Positions 1-5,735 of a DNA stretch of 6,527 nt are shown one piece after another; position 1 is the first letter of the stretch; each line of letters begins with the position of its first letter. The translations under genes and the position numbers were made by a program. This DNA comes from Akkermansia muciniphila (GTDB lineage Bacteria > Verrucomicrobiota > Verrucomicrobiia > Verrucomicrobiales > V1-33), in contig CALQKQ020000218.1 in the NCBI GenBank assembly GCA_943331195.2, positions 1 to 6,527 on the forward strand, written 5' to 3'. The notes beneath the pieces were generated by a model. The model ran no database searches. It saw only the letters and a list, made by a program, of their open reading frames with translations, and was not told where the DNA came from.

Positions 1-183
1 AAGGAGCCAGCACCGGCCCCAGCACCGGCGGCTCCGGTAACGCCAGATCCAGTGCCGGCACCAGCGGCTCCGGCACCGGCTCCGGCACCGGCACCAGCGG
101 CTGAAGCTGCTCCGGCAGCGGCAGCTCCAGCAGCGCCAGCGCCTCAGCCAGAGGCCGCCCCGCCCGCCGCCGAAGTCAAATAG
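1..183 (+). CDS. C-terminal end of an unidentified protein with an Ala/Pro-rich tail (5' truncated)
   Basis: The frame is open from the first base and ends at TAG 181-183, giving 60 residues with no visible start, so the gene begins left of the window. Of these residues 27 are Ala and 21 are Pro; the rest are a few Glu, Val, Lys, Asp, Gln and Thr, and the chain ends in EVK. The other two forward frames both contain stops (TAA near base 38, TGA near base 103). The strong hairpin with a T-rich stretch just after the TAG also fits a gene ending here on the + strand. Such tails are usually disordered and occur on ribosomal proteins, envelope-spanning proteins and others, so the tail does not identify the protein. 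Codon choice differs from the other genes: only 5 of 27 Ala codons are GCC and 1 of 21 Pro codons is CCC. Confidence 0.75.
   Translation, partial: KEPAPAPAPAAPVTPDPVPAPAAPAPAPAPAPAAEAAPAAAAPAAPAPQPEAAPPAAEVK
3..150 (+). repeat. Low-complexity GCACCG / GCTCCG / GCACCA hexamer tract
   Basis: The DNA is an imperfect run of Ala-Pro codon pairs such as GCACCG, GCTCCG and GCACCA, most regular around bases 61-105. It encodes the Ala/Pro tail of the truncated first gene. Tracts like this are prone to replication slippage, so length may differ between strains. It is a coding low-complexity repeat: there are no spaced identical units and no palindromic repeats as in a CRISPR array. Confidence 0.7.
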
Positions 184-208
184 ACTCGGTTCCCCCTCCC
201 CCTCCCTT

Positions 209-253
209 CGGGCAGGAAAAGCTAACTCAGCTTTTCCTGCCCGTTGTGTTTTC
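209..253 (+). terminator. Rho-independent terminator after the Ala/Pro-tail gene
   Basis: A perfect inverted repeat has arms 209-223 (CGGGCAGGAAAAGCT) and 229-243 (AGCTTTTCCTGCCCG), giving a 15-bp stem with a 5-nt loop (AACTC). It is followed by the T-rich run TTGTGTTTTC at 244-253. It begins 26 nt after the TAG of the upstream gene. The reverse strand has a purine run on the other side of the stem, so termination is expected only on the + strand. It separates the first gene from the GrpE-like gene. Confidence 0.88.
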
Positions 254-322
254 GGAGGAAGACTTTACAGTCCCGCTGCGGACCTGCCCCTGGCGCGCCG
301 CGCTCATCACTTTTGCCGACGC

Positions 323-1051
323 ATGATCCTACCCTCCGATTCCGACCTTCCCCCCGAGCGCGACGACGCCCAAGAACCTGCGGAAACGCCCGAGGCCGAG
401 TCCACCTGGTGGAATGATCCCGCAGCGGCCGACGAAGAAGCGGACCTGGAGGGCGACGACGAGGCCACCGACGGGTTGCAGTCCATCGCCGGACCCGGCT
501 GGCGCGACGATCTCAAGGCCGACCTCTTGGAAAGCCTGGGCGAACTCGCCGCCATCGAAGATCCCGAAGATGAGTTCGCCCCTCCCGAGCCTCCCGATCT
601 GTTCACTTTCTATGGGGAACTGGCGGCCCTGCGCCATGAATTGCGCCACCAAGGCCAGAAGTCTAACGACGGCTTGAACCAGCTCAGCAAATCCCTCGCC
701 CCCTTGCTGCGGGCGGCCCCTAGCGACAAAGCGAGCAAGGCTTCCAGCGCGACGAGCCGCCCCGCCCCTTGGCCTCTGGAACACTGCCTGGCCCTGCTCA
801 GCGTGTGGGATATGCTGCCCCAAGCCAGCGCCGCCGCCGCCTGCGAGGCCTCGCTGCACAGCCTTCTCCAAGCCGCTGGCCTCGCCAAGGTGGCCACCGT
901 CGGCCAGCCCTTCGACGCCGCCACCATGACGCTCGCCGGAAGCGAAGCCCAGCCCGGCCAGCCGCCCGGACGCGTGCTCCGGGAAACCGTGACCGGTTTT
1001 CTCCGCAGCGGCCTCCTCTTGCGCCCCGCCAGCGTGGTCGTGGCCGCTTGA
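323..1051 (+). CDS. Divergent GrpE-like nucleotide exchange factor
   Basis: This 242-residue cytosolic protein resembles GrpE, which releases ADP from Hsp70/DnaK chaperones. Residues 1-90 are a very acidic, Pro-rich and probably disordered lead; GrpE proteins often begin this way, but this one is long. Residues 91-130 form a helical stretch starting DLFTFYGELAALRHELR, in the place of the GrpE coiled coil. Residues 151-187 are a second helical part. Residues 194-242 match the GrpE beta domain: GQPFDAATM corresponds to the G-x-x-FDP-x-x-H motif, and GFLRSGLLLRPASVVVA corresponds to the terminal GY...LRPA-x-V-x-VA signature. The His after FD is Met here, and the usual DNYRKR-type helix motif is not visible, so this is not the canonical housekeeping GrpE. 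The ATG at 323 lacks a Shine-Dalgarno sequence. The zinc-ribbon gene starts 13 nt after the stop, suggesting an operon. The fold call rests mainly on the C-terminal signature. Confidence 0.75.
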   Translation: MILPSDSDLPPERDDAQEPAETPEAESTWWNDPAAADEEADLEGDDEATDGLQSIAGPGWRDDLKADLLESLGELAAIEDPEDEFAPPEPPDLFTFYGELAALRHELRHQGQKSNDGLNQLSKSLAPLLRAAPSDKASKASSATSRPAPWPLEHCLALLSVWDMLPQASAAAACEASLHSLLQAAGLAKVATVGQPFDAATMTLAGSEAQPGQPPGRVLRETVTGFLRSGLLLRPASVVVAA

Positions 1052-1064
1052 CCTCCTTTGCCCC

Positions 1065-1370
1065 ATGAATGTGCTCTGCCCCTCCTGCCGCCAAAAGGTC
1101 GGCACCGGCCATGCCCGGCGCTGTCGGCACTGCGGCTGCGAGGTCGCCATCCTGCGCCAAATCGACGCCGCCGCCCGCGACTCCATCTTCCTCGCCTTGA
1201 AGTCCCTGCGCCACGGTCAAGACCAGGACGCCCACGACTTCGCCCACGAGTCCTGGGGCCTGCGCCACAGCCGCCAAGCCGCCGCCATCGGCCTGCTCGC
1301 CGCCATGGCCCTAGCCGACCCCGTGGAAATCCCCCGCTGGATGCGCCGCCGCCGCTCCGTGCCCGCCTGA
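1065..1370 (+). CDS. Small zinc-ribbon protein with a helical C-terminal part
   Basis: This 101-residue protein has an N-terminal zinc ribbon: C5-P-S-C8, eleven residues, then C20-R-H-C23, followed by C25. These four cysteines (C5, C8, C20, C23) are a standard set of Zn ligands. Residues 28-84 are predicted helical, with regularly spaced Ala/Leu and two amphipathic stretches (about 38-50 and 54-83) that look like a single TPR- or SEL1-like hairpin. The tail, residues 91-97, is basic (RWMRRRR). No membrane segment or signal peptide is seen. It starts 13 nt after the GrpE-like gene and is probably translated from the same message. A role with the GrpE-like protein, for instance in client or Hsp70 binding, is inferred from position only. 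I do not recognise a named family. The ATG at 1065 is chosen because it directly precedes the first zinc ligands. Confidence 0.8.
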   Translation: MNVLCPSCRQKVGTGHARRCRHCGCEVAILRQIDAAARDSIFLALKSLRHGQDQDAHDFAHESWGLRHSRQAAAIGLLAAMALADPVEIPRWMRRRRSVPA

Positions 1371-1376
1371 GGCCCT

Positions 1377-1467
1377 CGGCTTGCCGCGCGCCCGCCCCGC
1401 GCCGCGCTGGAGGCTCCGCTGCGACTTGCGGCGCGGGACGCAAGCCGTATTTTAGTTGCTTTTTTTC
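1377..1467 (+). terminator. Probable terminator of the GrpE-like/zinc-ribbon unit
   Basis: CGGCTTGC (1377-1384) pairs with GCAAGCCG (1440-1447). Inside it, CCCGCGCC (1396-1403) pairs with GGCGCGGG (1430-1437). The result is a large two-part GC-rich hairpin beginning 6 nt after the TGA of the zinc-ribbon gene. TATTTTAG follows at once, then a seven-T run at 1460-1466. The structure is larger and less compact than a textbook terminator, with an interior loop and a 26-nt apical region, hence moderate confidence. Confidence 0.6.
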
Positions 1468-1515
1468 AGACAATCTGAGCAATTTGGAGATCTTGCCGAT
1501 TGATAGGCTCTTTGG
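1448..1515 (+). promoter_or_regulatory. AT-rich intergenic island, likely promoter region of the exported-protein gene
   Basis: Between the hairpin at 1377-1447 and the start codon at 1586 lies the most AT-rich stretch of the window. It carries a small inverted repeat TCAGA-CAA-TCTGA at 1466-1478. The gene downstream sits between two terminators and so needs its own promoter, and this is the natural place. I cannot point to a convincing -35/-10 pair, so the exact promoter and any operator function of the inverted repeat are unproven. Confidence 0.3.
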
Positions 1516-1585
1516 TTCCCTTCGCGCCGCCGCGCTAGGCCGCCACCCCACCCCTCTCCCCTCGTCCTTCAACCTTCCGCCACGC

Positions 1586-4500
1586 ATGAACGCTTCCCGC
1601 CACCTTATTGCCTTCTTCGCGACCCTCCCCTCCGTCGCCCTAGCCGCTCCTATCCCTGTCACCGGGACCACGACCTACGCGCAAAATTTTAATACCCTGG
1701 GCAGCACCTCGGTGGCCTGGACCAATGACGTCACCCTGCCCGGTTGGTATGCCCAGTATAACAATCTCGCGGTGGCGACGCTCCAGGCGGCCAACGGCAG
1801 CACCGATCTCAGCGGCCTCCTCAACCTCGGCACGAGCGGCAACACCGAGCGCGCCCTCGGCTCGAAATCCACCAGCACCGGCGGCTTCGCCAACGTGGCC
1901 TTCGCCGTGCAATTTCACAACACCGGCACCATGCCCGTAGCCCTCAGCAAACTCGGCTACACTGGCGAACTGTGGCGCGGCAATAGCGGCGCAGGCACCG
2001 TCGAGCAATTCGATGTCTTCTACGCCGTCAGCCCCACCCCCATCACCAATATCCTCTCCGGCGGCAGCGCCGCCATCTCCGCCCCAGGCGACGGCTTCAC
2101 CGCCATCAACGGCGCCGAATGGTTCTCCATCCCCTCCACCGGCGCCGTCGCCCTCAACGGCAACCTCCCCGCCAACCAGGCCCGCGTCGCAGCCTCTCCC
2201 AGCGGCGTCACCCTCATCCCCGGGCAATACCTCATGGTCAAATGGACCGACCCCAATAAGGCCAACAGCGACGGCTTCCAAGGCGTCGATGATGTCTCTA
2301 TCGAATTCACCGAACTCAACGGCCTGATCACCCCAACCACTTCCGCCTACACCCGCGACGCCAACGGCACCCCCAGCGATCCTAACGACGACACTTTCGG
2401 CTTCACCCTCAACGTGGCCGGCTCCGGTTCTGCCGTCGGCTCCGGCTGGACCACTCAAGATGTCGCCCCTCCTAACGCCAGCGCCGCCGCGTATGGCACC
2501 AGCGTGGTCTGGTCTGGCCTTCCTGCCACCGCCTCGCAAACCTTTAGCCTAACTGACAACACCGACCAAAATTTCTTCGTCTCCCTCGCCGCCCAAGCCC
2601 CCCGCCTCATCGGCCTCAATAACTTCCCCGGGGCTGCCCAACCCCTCATCATCAGCGACGGCAGCCCCCTCACCGGCTGGACCGTAGACGAGGCCGCCCC
2701 CTCCCTCACCCAAACCAACGCCACCCAAATCGATCACGTCGTCACGTCGAGCGTCATCGATCTGTCGACCACGGGCTTCATCCGCGTCCAAGCTGACCTC
2801 GAGGCCATCACCGGCGCCTCCTCCGGATTCGAAGCGCTCGACTCCTTCGCCCTCCAGCTCATCATCGACGGCGGCCCGCCCCTCAGCATCCTCGGGGCAG
2901 GGGACCTCGACAACGACGGTCGCCTCCGCGGCGCGGCCACTGGCGGCACCGAACTTCCCGACGCCACCGCCATCAGTACTTCGCAAAATTTCCTCTTCGA
3001 CTACATCGTCCCCGCCACCGCCAACACCCTGCAAATCCGCCTCATCGGCAATAGCAACTCCAGCAGCGAAACTTTTGTCCTGCGAAACCTAACGCTCTCT
3101 GAGTCGCCTCCCACCCTGTTCGCCGTCGCCGCCGGCCCCGCCACCGTCAATAACCAAGGCACCGAGTCCGCCGCCGACGACACCTTCAGCGGCCCCTTCA
3201 ATTTGGTGCCGGTCAACCTCGGCGCCACGCCCGGCTGGACTAGCGACGCCACCCCCGACGCGGGCCTCTATACCGCCCCCACTCCCATCGTCTTCGGCCC
3301 CTTCTCCATGGAAGGGCCGAATCAGACCATCGCCGTGGCTGACAAACTCAACCCCAGCGCCACCGCCACCTTCTCCCTCGCGGTCCCCGTGCCCAGCCTA
3401 ACGGTCGGCCCCGCCACCAACATCTTGCGCCACGAAAACGCCCTCGCCGACCCCTCCGACGATACCGTCACCTTCGAGGTCGCCATCAGCGGCACCAACG
3501 GCGGTCCCGGCTGGGCCACGCTCCAGGCCAGCCCCGAAACCGGCTCCTACGGCACCCAAACCTTCACCGTCCCCGCCGACGCCCCCTCCCCCCTCACTCT
3601 CAGCATCACCGACATCAGCTACCCCGGGGCCACCCTAAACTTCGTCGTCACCCTCCCCAAACGCTATCCCATGGGCTGGGTCTACTTCGACGGCAATCTC
3701 ATCGACTTCTACACCTCCGTCGCCGCCCCGCCCGCCGCTGAGTGGATCTCTAACGAAATCCAGCACTCGCTCGAAATGAACAACGGCAACGGGCTCGCCG
3801 ACAAAGTGGCCGCTTCCGACATCATCGACCTCAGCGCCCGCGGCACGGTTTTCTTCCAAGCCGCCTTCCGCGCCCGCGAAGTGAGCGTCGGCTCGAACTT
3901 TGAAATCGGGGACCGCTTCAAAGCCGAACTCATCATCGACGGCGGCCTGCCCAGCGAACAAATCGTCAACCTCATCTCCCCCTGGGATGTCGGCGACGGC
4001 TCTTCCTCCCTCCTTCCCGGGGCTGGTCTCAACGGTGCCCCCGATGGCTACCTCAACGGCTATCAAGGCGGCATCGGCACCGACGCCATCAGCGGCGCCG
4101 TCCACGCCACCGAAATCGCCAATTACAACGCCAACAGCGGACGCGACGAATTCAACCAAGACCGCGAGGTCGCCCCTTCGCCAATCAATAACCTCTTCCA
4201 ACTCAGCCACACCATCCCCGCCTCCGCCAGCCGCGTGCAACTGCGCGTCAGCGGGGCCGGGGCCGCCGGCTCTGAATTCTTCACCCTTTCCCAAGTCGTC
4301 TTCAGCAGCGTCTCCCCCGCCGCCGACAGCGACGGCGATGGCGTCGGCGACCTCGCAGAACTGGCTAGCGGAACCCTCCCCCTCGACCCCACCTCCCGCT
4401 TCGCCCTAATCCAACTCCCCATCGGACTCGCTGGCGACCAAACCGTCTCCTTCCCCACCGTGATCAATCGGGTCTACCGCGGCTACACCAGCACCGACCT

Positions 4501-4657
4501 GGTCACCTGGACCCGCGACGACACCACGCCTCTCGTCACCGGAGATGGCAGTATTCAATACTGGACCCTGCCCGTGCCGATCGTTCCCGCCGAGCGCCTC
4601 TTCCTCCGCCTTGGAGTGGGGGCTAGCGAAGGCGATTTCCCCGCCGTGCAGCGCTGA
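1586..4657 (+). CDS. Large secreted modular repeat protein, verrucomicrobial type, function unknown
   Basis: This 1023-residue protein has a signal peptide at residues 1-20 (MNASRHL, hydrophobic core, SVALA, cleavage before A21). Residues 30-243 are a strand-rich module starting QNFNTLG and LPGWYAQ, with GYTGELWRG near 124-132 and WTDPN...DGFQGVDDVSIE near 220-240, of a type seen in exported proteins of Verrucomicrobia and Bacteroidetes. Three Ig-like repeats follow a DDT...GW...Y pattern (about 249-340, 511-602, 605-692). They alternate with two LIIDGG modules (about 351-508 and 697-909). A calcium-loop linker D914-x-D916-x-D918-G-V-x-D922-x-x-E925 follows, then a C-terminal module containing YRGYTSTDLVTWTR and RLFLRLGV. 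I found no cysteine and no catalytic motif, and no PEP-CTERM or LPxTG tail. Surface adhesion or matrix binding is plausible but only inferred. The ATG at 1586 is chosen because it gives the signal peptide. Known relatives are generally annotated as hypothetical. Confidence 0.87.
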   Translation: MNASRHLIAFFATLPSVALAAPIPVTGTTTYAQNFNTLGSTSVAWTNDVTLPGWYAQYNNLAVATLQAANGSTDLSGLLNLGTSGNTERALGSKSTSTGGFANVAFAVQFHNTGTMPVALSKLGYTGELWRGNSGAGTVEQFDVFYAVSPTPITNILSGGSAAISAPGDGFTAINGAEWFSIPSTGAVALNGNLPANQARVAASPSGVTLIPGQYLMVKWTDPNKANSDGFQGVDDVSIEFTELNGLITPTTSAYTRDANGTPSDPNDDTFGFTLNVAGSGSAVGSGWTTQDVAPPNASAAAYGTSVVWSGLPATASQTFSLTDNTDQNFFVSLAAQAPRLIGLNNFPGAAQPLIISDGSPLTGWTVDEAAPSLTQTNATQIDHVVTSSVIDLSTTGFIRVQADLEAITGASSGFEALDSFALQLIIDGGPPLSILGAGDLDNDGRLRGAATGGTELPDATAISTSQNFLFDYIVPATANTLQIRLIGNSNSSSETFVLRNLTLSESPPTLFAVAAGPATVNNQGTESAADDTFSGPFNLVPVNLGATPGWTSDATPDAGLYTAPTPIVFGPFSMEGPNQTIAVADKLNPSATATFSLAVPVPSLTVGPATNILRHENALADPSDDTVTFEVAISGTNGGPGWATLQASPETGSYGTQTFTVPADAPSPLTLSITDISYPGATLNFVVTLPKRYPMGWVYFDGNLIDFYTSVAAPPAAEWISNEIQHSLEMNNGNGLADKVAASDIIDLSARGTVFFQAAFRAREVSVGSNFEIGDRFKAELIIDGGLPSEQIVNLISPWDVGDGSSSLLPGAGLNGAPDGYLNGYQGGIGTDAISGAVHATEIANYNANSGRDEFNQDREVAPSPINNLFQLSHTIPASASRVQLRVSGAGAAGSEFFTLSQVVFSSVSPAADSDGDGVGDLAELASGTLPLDPTSRFALIQLPIGLAGDQTVSFPTVINRVYRGYTSTDLVTWTRDDTTPLVTGDGSIQYWTLPVPIVPAERLFLRLGVGASEGDFPAVQR
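2330..3661 (+). repeat. Three Ig-like protein repeats (2330-2605, 3116-3391, 3398-3661) inside the exported-protein gene
   Basis: The three copies share an N-terminal DDT (residues 268-270, 531-533, 625-627), a Gly-Trp pair 15-17 residues later (287-288, 550-551, 642-643) and a Tyr 11-15 residues after the Trp (303, 562, 655). Each ends in alternating hydrophobic residues typical of beta strands. Copies two and three are directly adjacent, while copy one is separated from them by the first LIIDGG module. The similarity is at protein level; the DNA of the copies has diverged. Confidence 0.7.
2636..4312 (+). repeat. Two LIIDGG modules (2636-3109 and 3674-4312) inside the exported-protein gene
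   Basis: Both copies contain a start like V/A-x-S-x-x-IDLS (IDLS at residues 391-394 and 747-750), a strand pair ending in LIIDGG (425-430 and 782-787), and a closing pair IPA/VPA-x-A-x-x-x-Q-I/L-R (475-485 and 878-887) followed by F-x-L and a final V/L-x-S. The second copy is about 55 residues longer, with extra sequence between 792 and 866 rich in Gly, Asn and Asp. The DNA encoding LIIDGG is identical over 19 bases at 2858-2876 and 3929-3947. Confidence 0.7.
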
Positions 4658-4690
4658 GCCGATCGCGTTTCCCGGCCGTTTCCCCACTCA

Positions 4691-4726
4691 GCCCCGCCGC
4701 CACTGGTCCTGGCGGCGGGGCTTTTT
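4691..4726 (+). terminator. Strong Rho-independent terminator after the exported-protein gene
   Basis: GCCCCGCCGCCA (4691-4702) and TGGCGGCGGGGC (4710-4721) form a perfect 12-bp GC-rich stem with a 7-nt loop (CTGGTCC). Five T residues follow directly at 4722-4726. It lies 34 nt after the TGA of the exported-protein gene and isolates it from the LysM gene downstream. Confidence 0.93.
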
Positions 4727-4822
4727 GGCGCTAGGCCCCCGGCCCCTGCACCTTCCCCTTGCCGTAGGGCGCGCCGGAGCCATGGTAAAAAGGAGTCTCT
4801 CCCACCGCGCTCCCTCCTTCTC

Positions 4823-5695
4823 ATGACCCGGGTTTACATCCGCATTTTGGCTTCGCTCTTCGCCCTCGCGGTGATCGCAGGCATGGTCTTGGGAGCCTAC
4901 TACCTCTACCGCGAAACCTACCTCCCCGAAAAACAAAGCATCCAGCAGGTCAAAACCCTCCTCAGCACCGCCGCCCCCAAAGCTGACCCCGGAAAAAAAC
5001 AGTTCGACCGAGCCATGGACCTCATCCGCCAGGGCAACCTCGAAGCCGCCAAACAGCGCCTCACCGAAATCACCGAAGTCTATCAAGACTCTAGCCGCAA
5101 CCCCGACGCCCGCCGCGTCCTCGGCGAAATGAACCTCGATCGCCTCTTTTCCCGCACCCCCATGCCCGGCAAGCTGGAATACACCACCGCCCGCGGCGAC
5201 AGCCTCCACGAAATCGCCAAGCGCTTCCGCAGCACCCTCGCCTACCTCCGCCGCGTCAATAACCTGCTCGGCCCCGTAGTCCATCCCGACGACCGCCTCA
5301 TCGTCTACCCGCTCGATTTCGTGCTCCAGGCAGACCTCGCCAACAAGCGCCTCACCCTCACCGAAAACGGCCGCTTTTTCAAAGAATACCCCATCGTCGG
5401 CCTCCACTTGCCCTACCCTAGCCTTCCCGAGCAGACCGCCGTGGGCGAGAAGCCCGCGTGGATCGATGCCAAAAAGATCGTGCCGACCGACGAGCGCTAC
5501 GCCGCCGCCCGCAAGTGGATCCAAACCACCGGCCGCCCCGGCAAGCCCGGCATCGTCTTCTGCGCCTCCCCTCCTGCGGCCAGCCCAACCCCAGAACCCG
5601 GCATTTACCTTTCCGAAACCGACATCGAAGAACTCGCCACCCTCGTCAGGGTCGGAGCCCCCGTCTTCTTTCTCAAAAAGACGGCCGCTCCTTGA
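4823..5695 (+). CDS. Membrane-anchored LysM protein with a degenerate L,D-transpeptidase (YkuD-like) domain
   Basis: This 290-residue protein has one N-terminal membrane segment at residues 7-29 (ILASLFALAVIAGMVLGAYY), most likely a signal anchor with the rest outside the membrane. Residues 58-105 form a helical TPR-like hairpin (FDRAMDLIRQGNLEAAKQRL). Residues 118-163 are a LysM domain, the peptidoglycan-binding fold: LEYTTARGDSLHEIAKRF, then LRRVNNL, ending in DRLIVYPL. Residues 165-287 follow the outline of a YkuD domain: VLQADLANKRLTLTENGRFF at its start and IYLSETDIEELATLVRVGAP at its end. The catalytic SHGC-I/V-R motif is missing: where it should stand the sequence reads PEPGIYLS, so the Cys is replaced by Gly and the Arg by Tyr. 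The upstream IHGT-like position reads VFCAS. It is therefore probably a non-catalytic wall-binding protein. The start is supported by the membrane segment. accA begins 40 nt downstream and may share its message. Confidence 0.82.
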   Translation: MTRVYIRILASLFALAVIAGMVLGAYYLYRETYLPEKQSIQQVKTLLSTAAPKADPGKKQFDRAMDLIRQGNLEAAKQRLTEITEVYQDSSRNPDARRVLGEMNLDRLFSRTPMPGKLEYTTARGDSLHEIAKRFRSTLAYLRRVNNLLGPVVHPDDRLIVYPLDFVLQADLANKRLTLTENGRFFKEYPIVGLHLPYPSLPEQTAVGEKPAWIDAKKIVPTDERYAAARKWIQTTGRPGKPGIVFCASPPAASPTPEPGIYLSETDIEELATLVRVGAPVFFLKKTAAP

Positions 5696-5735
5696 ACCCC
5701 GCTTCCGCCGCCTCCGCTTTCTCCTTTTTTTTGCC

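Noticed and set aside
1..165. Repeated hexamers considered as a CRISPR array or a set of protein-binding iterons
   Set aside because: The units are 6 bases, contiguous and codon-phased, with no spacers; they simply encode Ala-Pro pairs.
264..300. TTTACA at 264-269 as a -35 box for the GrpE-like gene
   Set aside because: The bases 15-19 nt downstream are GC-rich (around GCGGACCTGCCCC) with no -10-like hexamer, so a standard promoter cannot be supported.
329..1186. Long reverse-strand frame (285 codons) opposite the GrpE-like gene
   Set aside because: GC-rich codons make the reverse strand stop-poor. The product is Gly/Arg-rich without a family signature, and the + strand carries the GrpE C-terminal motif.
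1058..1585. Upstream extension of the exported-protein frame from a TTG at 1058 (176 extra residues)
   Set aside because: The extension reads out of frame through the zinc-ribbon gene, is Arg/Pro-rich nonsense, crosses the hairpin at 1377-1447, and would bury the clear signal peptide that starts at 1586.
610..1671. Reverse-strand frame of 353 codons spanning two genes and an intergenic hairpin
   Set aside because: It spans the GrpE-like gene, the zinc-ribbon gene and a terminator-like hairpin, and its translation is low-complexity Arg/Gly. It is a compositional shadow.
1640..2539. Reverse-strand frame of 299 codons inside the exported-protein gene
   Set aside because: The product is almost only Gly, Ala, Val, Glu and Asp, as expected from the complement of C-ending codons; no domain or motif.
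3900..4409. + strand frame of 169 codons inside the exported-protein gene
   Set aside because: It is a +1 shadow with Ser/Pro/Ala-only composition from shifted C-rich codons; the main frame keeps the repeat motifs.
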